Assembly (NCBI GenBank): GCA_020226215.1
Contig: CM035228.1
Location: 65,259,989-65,323,988, forward strand
Length of the DNA: 64,000 bases
Origin: Sindora glabra
Lineage: Eukaryota > Streptophyta > Magnoliopsida > Fabales > Fabaceae
Direction: 5' to 3'
Made by a program: the position numbers and the translations under genes. Below are positions 1 to 12,574 of this stretch, in pieces (position 1 is the first letter of the stretch; each line of letters begins with the position of its first letter). The notes under the pieces are model-generated. The model did not search any database, was not told the origin of the DNA, and worked only from the letters and a program-made list of their open reading frames with translations.

Positions 1-981
1 AAATTGTTAAAACTTATGGAAATCAGTAGCGAGATCTCTATTGGTCACGATCAGGATGGGTGATGACAATAGACCAAAATGGATAACTAGCTAATCAATT
101 ATAATTAGCAAACTATCATAATCAGTAAACTATCTAAGTAATTATTCATAATAAGAGTAGAAAAATAAGAGATAATAAAAAAAAATGAAATTAAGATAAA
201 GGTCTTAAAATCAAATCAAACTAGAGTTCTAATCCCTTGAACTAATGTCAACTTATCCTTTTAAGGCTTTTCCCAAAGAAAAGAAAACAAAACAAAAGTA
301 AAAGAAGGAGAAATGTTATTTAGTGTGTAGTCTTGCCCTTAGAGGCACAAAACTTCTTAAATTTGACTTCTTTAGCTACACAACCTAATAGGTTAATAAA
401 TATGTCTTTTAATATTATGAAGAATAGGGCCTTGCCCAATTTAGAATCCTATAGCCTAATTAATAAATTAAATGACTAGCAATGTCTACTATAGTGAAAA
501 TTCATAATTTAGCTTGCTATTCAAGTTTGACCATAAAATGGCATAGTTTCACTAATCTTAAAAATTATAAGTTGTTAAGCTAGGTCTTAACTAAATTTTA
601 AGTACTAGTTTCACCTCAATTAGACTTTTAGAGCTCTAGTTATAACTTAGAAATGGAGATTGGTTCAATTAGGACAAAACTAAGCATCATATTCATGACC
701 AAATTTAACCTTCCAAAATAGGTTTCAACCAAAACATAAAAAGTTTAGAACTTTCTTTCAGATTTCTAATGATGTAAAAAATTACCCAATTTCAACATTT
801 AAACTTAAGTTATAGCTAAAAATCTAAGATAGCGTAAAAATTCAACATTAACCGATCAATTTTAAAATAATGAAAAACCATCACTTAATCACATAACAAA
901 ATCAATCCTATAAAATTAAGTGTATATAATACACTAAGAGGCATAAAATAAAAGGAAATAATATAGATAATATTTATACAT
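1..981 (-). mobile_element. Tat-like Ty3/gypsy LTR, copy C, cut by window edge
   Basis: This stretch aligns by eye with the LTR-like copies at 16817-18469 and 24717-26269. Shared landmarks include 'aactagagttctaat'-type blocks, the series of short phrases around 'agtttcacctcaattagac' and 'caaaacataaaaagtttag', and the terminal part 'aagaggcataaaat' running to 'catca'. On the minus strand the LTR would begin TGATG at about 981 and run out of the window. No coding sequence was seen inside it. The family assignment to a Tat-like gypsy rests on the neighbouring gag/pol remnant at 13.5-16.4 kb, so it is inferred. Confidence 0.55.
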
Positions 982-3900
982 CAGTTGGTCATTAATAAAT
1001 AATGGATGTTAAATTTTATTAAGTAGAATGATATTGTGTTAATAAAGACAATGGTATCATACTAAAATTAATGTTTAATAACTGACATAGTTTATGTCAT
1101 CTCACTTTACATGTCAATACATATTAGTAACTGACATGTAAAGTAAAATGATGTCACTTCGATGATTGGTGGGAGAACAAAATATAACACCATGCTAGTG
1201 GCACAATTTGCATAATTAGGATTTCTGCAAAATGAAACTTTTCCTTATGAAATATAAAAATTGAGGTGAACTTGGGGGTGCAACCACAAAGAGCTATTTA
1301 AAAGGAGCAAGAGGAACTTCAAGAGGCTTGAAAGAGAGTTTGCAAGGGTATAATAAGGGATTTTTGTGCATTTTTTACCATAAAGAATTCATAATTGACT
1401 CATATATTCAAATACTAAGCTTGGAGTTGCTTTTGTTTACTAGTAGTTGAATGTAATATTTGATTACCACGACATTTGATGGTACCATTTGAGTATCATA
1501 GTTGATACAAGAGAGCTTATTGCGTGCCATTTTAAACTTTGGTCCTTGATTTGTATTTTGAATATTCTAAGACATTTTAGGCTTTTCTTATGTTATTGTG
1601 TTTTGGTCCATTATTTTTTCACTTTATTTTGGGTCTTTATTTTTGTTATTTTAAGATAATTAGTATTGTCTATGTTTGGGCTAATTAGTGAGATAATTAA
1701 ATGTATTAATATTGGGCCACTTAAGTCCAATTAGGTCCATTAGGGTAGTTTGACTGTTTCACTTCTCTAAGCTTATTTCCATACAGTTTTTAATGAATTG
1801 AAAGTTTGTTTATGCCTTTGTGTGAGAGTGGATTTTCTCTTTAGTTCTTGATAGAACTATTAGATTTACGAAAGGATTCATCTTTTATGATATTTACATC
1901 TATCACTTATCACTTCCTTGAGAGTGTGGCATGACTATTCTATCTATTTTTGATTTGCTTTCCGATTTCAAGCACGTTTCTTGGCATTTCCAAATTGTTC
2001 ATGGGTTCTCTATAATAGATTTTTATTGGGTTCACATCATTTGATTGTCAAAACTAGCTTTATAATCTTCATGTTTATCCATTTTAGTTCATTTCCTAGT
2101 CTCTGTTTGAATTTCATTTTTGATTCTATTTTGAAATTTTGTTCTTTCGCTGTTCTGTAGTCACGAATCCGCAAGTTGCCTGTTTGTTTAAATTTCGTAC
2201 CTGCTTCGTTTCGTATTGCCATTGAATTCGTTTTGTCTTCCGTTTAATTTTTTTAATTCTTATCCGTTTGTGCTATTTGTTGAACACGTTGGTTCTGCTG
2301 TCCAACTGTTCGATTGTTTGTCCATACATTTGAATTGTATCTTGATTTTTGTTGATGGGCCTTGGTTCATTAAAGTTGTCTTTGTTGTGTTCCATGTATA
2401 ATTGAGCCAAATTCAATTTATGTTCTCGTCAATTGGTCCAAGTTAACTTGTTTAACGTCATTTTTGAGTCTTGTCTCATTTTGCTCTTTGGGTATCGTCC
2501 ATTTGCTTCCAAATGTTTGTGTCATTTGCATCAATTTGTCTTTGTTTTAAGTCAACTGAGTCGGTTTCATCGTTTAGTTTATTCAAATCGTTTGCGTTAT
2601 TTCTGCCCCTTTTCCATTCAAGTTGGTGTCATGCACCCAAGTTTAGTTTCCAATCGAGTTTTGTTGGTTCGTTCATGTCTTTTCATGTTAGTCCATGTGT
2701 TGTCTAGTTTGGTCCTGTTTTGAATTGTATTGTCTTAAAGTCCATTTGCATCTTGACTTGTCAGATGCATCTTATTTGTTTCATTTGCTTTCTAGCCAAT
2801 TCCATTTAGTCTTGGTATCTTGACAACTCTGCTTCGATTGACAAAAGTCATTGCGTCTGGTCTGTTTGATTTTAGTTGAAAACCGTGTAGTTGACACAGT
2901 GTTGATTCAGAGCAAGTAATCGATTATACTAGTCGATTACTAGTAGGTAGAGAGCAACAATTCTTTATGTAGTTAAATATAATATTTGATCATCTCATTG
3001 AAAAATTTAAAAATCTACTAAATATGCTATATTCATATTCAAATACCTTTCATTTCACTTGAAGTAGTCAATTGTAATAATTCGATACCTCTGTTTTATC
3101 AGTACAAAAATGTTATATATTTATTTTTGGAGTGTGATTCAAAAGTGAATTGAAAATAATTAAAATGAAAAAAAATCAAAAAAAAGTTCAAGTGATTCAA
3201 AAGTGATTAAAAAAGTTGTAAAAGAATAAAAGAAGTGGAAAAATAAAAGTGAATAAAAAAGTATTATTAAAAAAAGTGTTTGATTGAAAAAAAATATTTA
3301 CAAAAGAGCAAAAGAAGTTGTGAGGAGAAAATCAAGATAGGAATTGCCTAAAGTTGTGAAAAGTAAAAGAAAGTTGTTGCTATTTATTAAATGTTTTGTG
3401 TTATCATTGAACCTTTCATTTTTGAGCCAATTATTCATTATTTCTTTCCTTTATTTAAAATTCAATCTTAGTTCTTATTTAAGCTTTATGTTTGTTTCCT
3501 TTCCTATCAATTTGGTCTTAAATCTTTGAATCCATTTCAATCACAAAATTTTGAGTCTTTGAGTCATTTTTGTCTTAAAGTCTTGAGTCTTTGCATTAAG
3601 TCTCATTTATCTTCTTTCTTTAATTGTTTAATTTTAATTTTTAAGTTTTAGTTAGTTCCTTTTCTTATTAAATCTCAATTTGTTTCCTTTATTGTGTTTT
3701 TCTATTTGTTGATTCTCTAAGTGCCTTGTTGGTTTCTTTCTTGAACACAAGTGTCCTTTGTTGTTTCCATTCTTGTGGATTAATTGGTGATAACTGATTG
3801 TTATGATTGGTGAATCTTATTGGTTAAGTCTAACTTAGTTCTTAAAGAATCACAAGAGGGAAAATTAAGAGTGGAAAAAGGCAAAAGTGAATAAGCTCAT

Positions 3901-4000
3901 TTGAGGGTAAAAGCTTAAGTGGAGTGTAAACACGAGAGTGAATGCTTCTAAATCAAGTGAGGAGTGTGCTCTTGTAATGTCCTTTCTTTTATTTAAACCT
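982..4000 (+). other. retroelement leader-like noncoding DNA
   Basis: No gene was recognised. The plus strand is pyrimidine-rich from 1550 to 2900. A possible TATA-like motif (TATTTAAAAGG) lies near 1296, followed by purine-rich text. An inverted repeat GTAATCGA/TCGATTAC lies at 2916-2940. From 3120 to 3350 short phrases such as 'aaaagtgaa', 'gaagtgg' and 'gattcaaaagtga' recur. The region ends at 'ctttcttacag' (about 4010), just before a gypsy gag start, so it is most simply an LTR plus untranslated leader of that plus-strand retroelement. LTR borders and a primer-binding site could not be fixed. The small ORFs at 2216-2723 and 3344-3529 have low-complexity Phe/Ser/Leu-rich translations and are not believed. 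Confidence 0.35.
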
Positions 4001-4005
4001 TTCTT

Positions 4006-4330
4006 ACAGGTATTTCTTCTAAGACGTCAAGAGGTAATAGAAATAATAATGTTAGGTCTATGTTAAGAAATCTAGAACATCAAATTAACAAGTTGGATGA
4101 AAAACTTGGGGAGAATGGAAAGTGCTTAATCTTAAAAAGAGCAACACGATGAGAGAGATAGGAGAGAAAGAGGAGATAAAAGACAAAAAGGAAGATATTA
4201 TGAAGAAGAAGGACTTGAAAATAAAAGTGAAACAAGAGTGTCCTTTCCACTTGGACTTTGTCATCAAAGTGGAATAGTGTGAAGGATGTCCTCTCGAAAA
4301 GACAAACACATGGAGAATGCAATTCATCCA
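4006..4330 (+). pseudogene. Ty3/gypsy gag N-terminal remnant
   Basis: A gag protein packages retroelement RNA in cytoplasmic particles; this is only its start. The plus frame from about 4019 reads a basic Ser/Arg/Asn segment and then a heptad-like stretch (RNLEHQINKLDEKL), suggesting a short coiled coil. After an in-frame stop near 4150 it continues with an Arg/Asp/Glu-rich linker (ERDRRERG) and an acidic YYEEEG patch. That order is typical of gag N-termini in plant chromovirus-type gypsy elements. Frame changes and stops follow, and similarity ends near 4330, where the first endonuclease-like unit begins. The downstream capsid, protease and polymerase parts are absent on this strand. It is in the opposite orientation to the gypsy remnant at 13.5-16.4 kb, so it is a separate element. 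Confidence 0.5.
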
Positions 4331-4371
4331 ACAATATCTTCCCCTCCTTTAATGGGATATCACATAGTCTC

Positions 4372-4590
4372 ACTAAAATTATTGTATGGAATGCCAAAGG
4401 AGCAATACATCCAAGTTTTATTCATTTGGCAATAGATAGAATATTAAGATATTAGGTAAAATTCATAGTAATCATTACGACACAATTGGGAGGCTATTGC
4501 TTTCAAATTGTCTTTAATGACGTTCCTTTTACCAATAAAGAATACATAGAGCTTGAAAGCTATGCAAGGGGCATTTTGGTTATGTCTTAT
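4372..4590 (+). pseudogene. L1-type LINE endonuclease start, unit 1
   Basis: This resembles the beginning of the apurinic-like endonuclease (EEP fold) of plant L1-type LINEs, which nicks target DNA before reverse transcription. The plus frame reads KIIVWNAKGA, with the catalytic-site Asn of the usual WN(C/V)RGA motif, then HPSFIHLAI, one stop (TAG at about 4453), ITTQLGG (the family usually has TET.LGG, so the catalytic Glu is replaced), and NDVPFT followed by ESYARGILV, matching the LPF...GY.GGIW region. Similarity fades after about 70 codons. It is the first of six such units. Identity as a LINE endonuclease is by motif order only. Confidence 0.55.
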
Positions 4591-5619
4591 GTGGAATCAT
4601 GGACAAGTTATATTCTATGATGTCAAAAAGGGAATGAATTTCTTATTTGGGATCATAAGTTTTGTATAGGCTAAGGACTAATTTCATCTTTTTTTTCCTT
4701 TTTCCTTTGTATCTTTCTTTCTTTCTTTTCTTTTTCTATAATTATTAGTAATGATGTTTCTTTTATTTTTTTTTCATTTTCTAGCCTTAATATTCATGTC
4801 TATTTCTTCTTTTTTTAATAAAAATCACTTCATAATAAGAGTGTAATTAATAAAACTTATAATATAGGTACCTAGTGACTAACTAAATCATCAATCAAAT
4901 GTTTATAAATCATTATACTTTCTTAATAATCTTGTTCACTAATTTTTCTTCTACTATTCCCTAACTTTGAATTTCCTTTCCTTTTTTTTTAACAATATAG
5001 ACTAACTAACTTTTCTAGTTGAGGCTCTTGGCTACCAAAAGTGAAAAAGTATAGGATATTTTTAATAAATCTAAATTCCTCCCTCTATGCTATCATTCAT
5101 TTAACATGATTTTTAAAGATGCAACTAGCGTTAAGGTTTAGTAGATTAACTACCTAAATAGGTGATATAGGAAATTTGTTCTTATTCTCATTATCTTTCA
5201 AGCAATAACATTGTCCCACTTAGCATGTATCATGAAACACAAAAGATTCTTCTTTTTATTTGCCATCATGGTGATAACCCTAATTGGAGTGTATTTGGAG
5301 TATGGGTACCTTTGCCCATAAAAGATGAATGAATGTTTTTCAATTTTTCCATTAATCTTTACTAATTTTAGGCCTTTAAGTATTAGCAAGAACATATGAA
5401 ACCTCACTACCTAGGTGTTCACAACCCTATTTATTATATAGATTACTTAAGTGGTTGTCCTTATTTACATTTTTATTCAATCCTAGAACATCCCCTTTAT
5501 TTGAAGATTGCTATTGTTGTGGTGAAGCATTTTGATTAGGAATATGATAAGGGGGTTATAGATGGAGCTAGAAGAAGAACTTCCAATTCTAGTATCACAT
5601 CATTTGCAGTAGGTGAACA
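4591..5619 (+). other. spacer of unit 1, no gene
   Basis: Noncoding by inspection. It contains pyrimidine tracts at 4685-4790 and 4975-4995. Each endonuclease-like unit in the 4.3-12.8 kb region is followed by a comparable T-rich stretch, which supports a repeating layout, but a base-by-base alignment of the spacers was not possible by eye. Confidence 0.3.
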
Positions 5620-5780
5620 TTATGGAATACTAAGGATGTGGCTTACCTTAACTTCATCCACCTATCTAGTGAGATTGTGTCGTGGTATCATATTCATGTA
5701 CTAATCATTACCAAGATGTATTTGGGAGGACTTCATTCAACATTTATTATGTGTAAACTTTCTTTTATAAGGGAAAAATA
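5620..5780 (+). pseudogene. L1-type LINE endonuclease start, unit 2
   Basis: The plus frame reads LWNTKDVAYLNFIHL, then VLIITKMYLGGLHS and CKLSF, collinear with unit 1. The WN motif is kept, while the usual TET is TKM, so the catalytic Glu codon is lost. This 53-codon piece has no stop, but no start codon or downstream LINE sequence follows. A T-rich stretch (5898-5930) follows, as in the other units. It begins about 1.25 kb after unit 1. Confidence 0.55.
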
Positions 5781-6833
5781 ATAAGACCTAAAAATTTTAT
5801 GGGAGAAGCTTGGATGTTATGGAATCAAAAAGACATTCCCATCAAACACATTAAGAAAGGGTGCAATTTCCTTTAAGGGACAATCATGCCAAATTGGATT
5901 TTTTTTGTTATTATTTTTTCCTAAGGAACTAGCATTTTATCCCTCTGTATAAGATCATAATTATGCTATTTCCTTTTTCATGCTACTATTTTCATGCCTT
6001 AATTTTGTATTTTTGTGCCTCTTATATAATAAGTAATATATCCAACTTCTCATTTTTTTATTTATAAAAGATGAATAATTACCTTCTTTTTGCACTAACC
6101 ATTTTGTAAAAAAAAAGAGTTAATGGCATTGATTCCTTATACACCATGAGTATCAATAAAAAGATACTTGAACTGCAATAAATTCAAGCTTCTATACTTA
6201 ATTTCTCATTACCAACTTAAGCAATCTTGTTAAAAATCCTAAATAGTAGTTTATTTTTTAAGCTTTCTTCATATCACTATGGTTGCTTCCAGTTCCAATT
6301 CCTACTTGGTAGAGGGCCTTGTTGTGAATGAGGCCAAAAGAACACAACAAATATGAGGAGTGTATGATGGTTTAACTTTCTTTAATTGTTTATAGATCTT
6401 CTTTTCTAGGTTTTTGAAAATCCTTGTGAGTAAAAAAGATTGTTAATGCACCTTTTAGAGGAACACTGATGAAAGCTTTGTCCTTATATTCATTATTTGG
6501 ATAACAACATCTTTGTTTTTCTAAATACTTTTAAAGAAACACAATATATCCCTAAAATGAAGTTCAAATTATCCCATCATAGATCATAGGTTAGCATTCA
6601 ATGGTTAGTGGGACTAAATGGAAGCTTGCTGGGTTGCCAATCCTAATATTTCTTATAATTTCACCTTTCATTGTGATATCCTTTATCTGTTTCTCTATTC
6701 CTATTCTACCAATTTGCAATTTAGGGTAATGATGGAGATTTATTTGGTTAGCCTTCTTTGTGAAATTCATAATTGGATGACATATTTTAATCCTCTACTA
6801 ACTTTTCATTCCCTTATGGGTTTTTAAGCTAGA

Positions 6834-7060
6834 AATGTCATAATAGTGATATGAAATGTCGGGGGTGCAATTCATCTAAGTTTCTTAAATCTGGTTATGT
6901 AAATAATAATAATAATAAGATATCAAGCACACGTATTAATAATTACTAAAACTTAGCTAGGAGTCATGTGCTTGATTACTATCTTGAACAAACTTCCATT
7001 TACCAACTTTAAGAAAATACATCCAAAGGATTATGTATGGAGTGTGTGGGTATTTTGGGA
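6834..7060 (+). pseudogene. L1-type LINE endonuclease start, unit 3
   Basis: The plus strand reads NVIIVI, a stop (TGA where Trp is expected), then NVGGAIHLSFLNLVM. After a frame change it reads HVLIITKT, a stop, LGVMCLIT and KLPFTNFKKIH, then further on VWVFWD. The order and spacing match units 1 and 2 and the family's WNxRGA ... TxLGG ... LPF ... W(L/F)LWD pattern. It starts about 1.2 kb after unit 2. It is clearly non-functional. Confidence 0.5.
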
Positions 7061-8217
7061 TCAATGGTAGATTCCAATGGTAGATATTTAGAAAAGGAAT
7101 AACAATCTATCAAAGTTCATTAAGCTTAAGTGGTATTAATTCTTTTTTCTTTTTTTTTTGTAAATAATAAATTGTACCTTTAATGAATACATCCTTTCAT
7201 TCACTAACTTCTTGTATCCATAATGTACACTCATTTTGATTGCACTAAATGAAGTGACACCTCAATATTCACCTTTAATGAACTTATTAAAGACATAAAT
7301 CTTTAATGTTAGTGATGCCTCTTCACCTCTTGAATATCACAATGCTTGAGAATGATTATTTTTCATGCTATAAAAGGCTAGACATCCTTTTTAATGATTT
7401 ATTCCATCTTCCAAGCATGATTTCCTTTTGTTTAAATAAATTCTTTCTTTAAATAACTCTAATATTTCTTACTTTAGTCTTTCTGCATAAACATTTCTAA
7501 CTAAGGTTCTAATTCTTCTGATAAGGTTAACAAGGTCATTAAAGTAAAAGATAATGAAGTTATCAATTAAGTAGCTAAAGAAATCAATGAAGGACTAGTA
7601 TACCTTATCAACATGCATACTAAACATAGGGAATTAGTCTATGGGTTCTATCATGTTTAAATCTTTATAACTATTAATGACCATTAATTGGTAAATTTAA
7701 GATGGAATGCACAATGAGTCCTTAAGTCATTAGCTTAGTATAGTTGTGAATTATTGTGGAACATTTACCTTTGCCATCATTTTACTCGGATAAAGGTAAT
7801 CATCCCTGTGACTAATCATCATGAGAATTTATTAGTATCATTTTTTATTGACCAGTAAGGAAACATGCCATGCTAGAATTGGTTGAGTATATATTCAACT
7901 TTACCTATAGAAGGGAAAAAGTCTTATATTAACTCAATACTAGATGACTTACATAAGCCATTTCTCAATTTTGGTTAGACTATATAATGGTAAAGTAACT
8001 CTACTTTAAGGATTATGATCTAGAAATTCAAGATGGAAATATGCAATTTTGCTTATATGAAATTCTTGTTGGCTTCCCTCCCTTCCTGAACCTTCTTATG
8101 ACTATGGGATGATATGAGGAAGGTCCTTATTTACATTAGAATCGCATAACCATTCATTTACAACAAGGCTTGGTTGATCTTGGACAACACCAATAGGTTT
8201 TTGGCAAAGTTAATATC

Positions 8218-8400
8218 AGCATTTGGAAGGTCAAAGGAGTAGTTCATTTGAGCTTTTACTGGCTTATGATGGAAATGATTACATCAACTATTGATATTAA
8301 TTAGGATAGAGACTCACATCAAAAGCACCTAAGCTAGATCTATAATTGAGGAGCTCTTTTATACCAAATTTCAATCAATAGAACTAATGTTTTTTTTTTT
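8218..8400 (+). pseudogene. L1-type LINE endonuclease start, unit 4
   Basis: The plus frame reads SIWKVKGVVHLSFYWLMMEM and, after a frame change and stop, IETHIKST and ARSIIEELFYTKFQSIE. ETH matches the catalytic Glu position of the endonuclease; the Asn of WN is changed to Lys. HLSF is shared with units 3 and 5. A long T run (8390-8400) follows, as in the other units. It starts about 1.4 kb after unit 3. Confidence 0.5.
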
Positions 8401-9397
8401 GTTAAAGTTTAAATTTTATAGTTTAAGGATATAGTGGTTATAGATTCTAAACACTATGGTAGGAATTTCTATGAAGTAACCATCACATCCCAACATGGTT
8501 GACCAATTTACATATATATTATATTTTTTTACTTCTTTTTTTTTATAAGTAATAGCCAGTAAATAATACCTTAAATGAACTTTACTTTTTCTCTATTATC
8601 AATTTGTGTGTTGACCATTATTCTCAAGTTTCTTTGTTTTAACTTTATTTAATTATTCCACTAAAAAGATGGTGATGCTTCATTTATACTTTCCACACCC
8701 TAAAATAGATTAATAATTGTACTTACCTTCACATGCTATGATAGTTGCTTGTAAAATGCTAAGTTTGCTTTTTAACTGTACACTTTAAAACTTTGAATAT
8801 TCCTTGTTATCTCTTAAGTTAAAGACTTTTAAATAGAACTACATTATCTTTTCCTTTACTTTAGAAATGGTAAGCGTTGGTTCTAACTTTTCCCACACAA
8901 TGAATGTTAATGAGAACATACTAGCTTGGGCATTTTTTTAGGGTTAAAGATTTTTTCCTTTATCAACAATCATGTTTACAACATCAAAAGAAATCCATGG
9001 TGTGCTTGTTAGTTAGTGGATTATTATGAAGTAAAATTAATGAGAGAATTTTGCCTCTTTCAACACTACATCAATACTAGGGTAGCAATTATAGTAATTA
9101 ACTTTGAAAAAAGCAAGCACATATCCTACTTTAAACTTAGTAAGGGGATAATCTTGATTAGGAACATTTGAGAACTTGATTTCCTTTGCCTAAAGAAGGC
9201 CAAGATGCCTATAAAGACCTTTCTCTAAACCACTTTTGCTATATCACCTTTTAGGAATGTTGGATCAATGTGAGTGTGGTGTAACTTCTTCTTGGAAATG
9301 TTGACCTTGACTTCAACAATGGTATCCTTTACCTATTAATCTATTATACTCTTGTTACTTTCCCAATTCATTTGAGAATTTTCATAAAAACTTAAAG

Positions 9398-9402
9398 GTA
9401 AG
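9398..9402. repeat. 5-bp target duplication, left copy
   Basis: GTAAG directly before the LTR at 9403; the same five bases follow the LTR at 11070-11074. The match is perfect. Confidence 0.8.
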
Positions 9403-11069
9403 TATTGGTGTGTGTCCTAGGAACTAATTATATAGATAATTGAAGTAATACATAATGTATTATATTTTATTTTAGGCAATTTAATTATTATATTTTATTT
9501 TATAATTTTATTATTATTCTACGTGATTTATAACTTAATATAATAATTATCCTTGGAATAGCTTCTTTATTCCTAAAATGCCCCTAGTCAAGTATTATTA
9601 CGAAAAGAATAGTAACAATACATCAAGACTAGCATGTATAATAACTGATGATTACGAATTATGGATATGTGATATCAAATCAATACATGAGTACATTATT
9701 AGTGAATAATGTACTGGACTGACCCACTATGAGAATCAATGGATAGACGTGTCATAAGTTATTCTCATATGATCACAAATACACACAAATATTTGACCTG
9801 AAGTCACTACAGTTTCCTATATGAGAAATTACTCACTTTAATATTGTCCTATATCACCTTTAATCAGGATGACAAATAGAGCATTGATTAGGTGTGTCAT
9901 GAATCGTGTAGAGGGAAGTGAGTGATGTAGATGAGATTTTGTTACTCTTGTATAAAAGAGAAATATCTTTAGGCCCTTTGATTGAGTGAGACTTAGAAAT
10001 GCATGGTCATGCTTAATTAGATTAATATGTAATATTAATTATTTATTTTAAGTTTACTCAATATCAAGAAATATAAATTGAATATTGACAAGGATGACAC
10101 ATTCCATGCCTCCAGTTTAATTTGGATATTATTACAAAAGGGTTATGATGCAAAACGTTGATCATGTATTAGGTGGATGTCGAATCACAGACATTCTTAC
10201 TACTTAAGTGGCAATGATGTATTACTAGATACCGCTCACTGTCTATGGCTCAATAATGAGTCATTGTCAACGTAGTAAGAACCTATAGGGTCACACAAAA
10301 AGAGTAGGAATAAGATAATAATTAATTAGACTTTAATTATATTAATATCTAATTAATTAAACTTATTTTCATGCATATATATTATTATTAAGAATAATAA
10401 TGTGTTATTCACGTAATATATATATAATATTATGTGATATTATTGATATTATTTGATATTAAAGTAATATCAAATAATTACGTTATCAGATATTAGATAA
10501 ATATATTATGAGATAATATTATTTTGATATTTAATAACTATATGCAATTATCAAATATTAAGATATTTATATTATGAAATAATATTATCTAATATTAGAT
10601 AATTAAGAGATAGTCCTATTTCTCCTCATTATCTCTAGGATAAGGATAAGATGAGTTGTTAAGTGTAATTAGGATTTTGGAAGCATTATTCTAATAGGAC
10701 TAGGATTGTGACTTACTTAAGCTCTATAAAAAGGGGCTTGAGGGCAGCACATGATAGACATGCTCATAAGCTTCCAAAAACCCTAAATCACTTAGAAAAT
10801 ATCGAATCCTAATTTCTAGAGAAAGAAACGCATCCTAGCAAATTCGTGGAGGGCAAGAGGTCGTTGTTCACTCCATGTGGATACCGTAGAGATGTTGTAC
10901 CTTCCGGCTGGCATTTAATTCATCCACTCTCAAGTTTTGATCAGTAGAAACACGAGTACTTGATAGGTAAAACCCTAATAATTGATTTATGCTTTTTGCA
11001 TGGAACCTAGGTAGAATTCGGATCAAAATTTTAAAATTTCGTTGCATATAATAATCCGAATTCCTAACA
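9403..11069 (+). mobile_element. solo LTR, 1.67 kb, family shared with 35611-37284
   Basis: This is an isolated long terminal repeat. It starts TATTGGTGTG, where the sister copy at 35611 has TGTTGGTGTG, and ends CCTAACA (sister CCCAACA), giving the short TGTTGG/CCAACA inverted ends of LTRs. It is flanked by the perfect 5-bp duplication GTAAG, as made by retroviral-type integrase. No gag, pol, primer-binding site or second LTR adjoins it, so it is best explained as the product of recombination between the two LTRs of a full element. A promoter-like TATAAAAAGG lies at 10725-10734, so transcription would run left to right. The ORF-free interior is very AT-rich at 10320-10600. It interrupts the LINE-derived array between units 4 and 5. 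Confidence 0.85.
10725..10734 (+). promoter_or_regulatory. LTR TATA box
   Basis: TATAAAAAGG, followed by a purine-rich stretch. The equivalent TATAAAAGG in the sister LTR is at 36939-36947. Position in the last half of the LTR and conservation between the copies suggest the U3 core promoter. Confidence 0.55.
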
Positions 11070-11074
11070 GTAAG
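11070..11074. repeat. 5-bp target duplication, right copy
   Basis: GTAAG, identical to 9398-9402. Confidence 0.8.
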
Positions 11075-11171
11075 GTCCTGTTCAACATAGAGATTAGACT
11101 AGAATGTAATTATGATTCTAACAATAGTGAAATAGTCTAATATACCATAGGTAGGCTTTAAAAGGTGTTAA

Positions 11172-11400
11172 CATTACTATCTAGAACATAAGAGGTGTGA
11201 TGCATTTGAGCTTTCAATGTCCAGCAATGGAAATAATCCTTCACCACTAATTATCAATATTAGTTGTCATTGAAACTTGCCTTAAAGGCTATCATGCTAA
11301 AGTCATTAGAAAAGAGCTTCCTTATCTTAATGTAAAAAGTATCAAGGTGGAGTTATTTTTTGGTGGGATCTAGATCTTATGGAGGTAGAAATCTATGGCT
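11172..11400 (+). pseudogene. L1-type LINE endonuclease start, unit 5
   Basis: The plus frame reads ITI, a stop (TAG where Trp is expected), then NIRGVMHLSFQCPAMEI and, after a further stop, LSILVVIETCLKGYHAK, KELPYLNVKSIK and FFGGI-stop-ILW. One frame holds throughout about 75 codons, with all breaks being single-base Trp/Tyr-to-stop type changes. NIRG and ETC preserve the catalytic Asn and Glu positions and GGI..LW matches the GG(I/L)W.LW motif, so this is one of the clearer copies. With the solo LTR removed it lies about 1.28 kb after unit 4. Confidence 0.6.
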
Positions 11401-12574
11401 TTATGTCATGAAGACTTAAGCTAAATTTCTTTGAGGAGGTTATTAGTTCTTGTCATAGATAATTAACTTGCATTTTCCTTTTCTTTTTGGTATTTTCTAT
11501 GATTTCTAACATTTTGTTCCTTTGTGCACTGTCTACCATATTGTCTTTGTACATTAAATAACCTTCAAATTTCATAAGAATGAGAAACATAGTCATTTTT
11601 AAAATAAACATGAACAATAAAAGGAAAAAAGGAAATAGCTTACAATTATGATAATTTAATGTATGGAATTAAATTTAAGTAAAAGAAGCTTAGGATCAAT
11701 ATCCTTTTTTTTTTTAATTATTGGTGATTACAAAATTGTATATCTTGGCTATTTGTGCACTAACTCTTTCATACATCTAGTGCGTATCATTTGTCATTAT
11801 TGAGTAGGTGTTTGAACTAATCATTTTCATGCAACTTTGGTTATAAAAGCTAACCTTCTCCCTTCATTCTTTGTTGCATATTCATTTCTTATCCTTAATA
11901 GCTTCTCACTTTCCTAACTTCCTTAGAATCATGAGTTTCATTGATAGTGATAACATATATTCCCTAACTTTGGAAGAAGAAAAATAAGAAGAAAGTATTT
12001 TCCTTCTTATAGTATGGGGATTCTACTAAAGATGGATATTTATTGAGTTTATTAATGATGTACATGACCTCATTTGCTAAGACTTTATAACTAAGATAGG
12101 TTAGTTAACTACCACCTATTCTTTTGATTAGGAAGAAATATGTCTCTTTGAATGTTACCTTAGGAGCTCCATATTATATTAGCTATCTTTTTATGTAGAG
12201 GTTAATATTATTTCTCCTATCATCTATCATTTTATTGATCTTCCTAACTAGGAAACTTCCAACATTCTAAATCTACTTAATAGAGGATCTGGAGTGATAG
12301 AAGTTGCAGATTTTACTTATGTTGCTACTTTGAGGATATGGAAACATCAAATGCAAGTTTAAAGGAGATCCATATTATGACATCCTACTACTATCTAGTG
12401 CATTGGAGATTCTCCTACACTTTACCATTTGGCAATATGAGGATCTATGACATAATTCTCATTTTTAGTGGAAAGTTATTTTCCAAGATAGGGTAGACAC
12501 GTACAGGTTAGTCATGCAATATCAATCATTGCCACATAAGTCATCCTCTTTCAAGGTGACATAGAGTAGTTTTC

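Noticed and set aside
2216..2723. Overlapping plus-strand ORFs of 61-96 codons
   Set aside because: Phe/Ser/Leu/Cys-rich translations of pyrimidine-rich DNA with no domain; they fit random reading of a biased leader sequence.
2905..2925. Primer-binding site for initiator tRNA near 'gattcagagcaag'
   Set aside because: Only partly like TGGTATCAGAGC, and no LTR border is adjacent.
4080..4397. Minus-strand ORFs of 80-105 codons
   Set aside because: They are antisense to the gag remnant, whose purine-rich linker gives a Phe/Ser/Leu-rich shadow.
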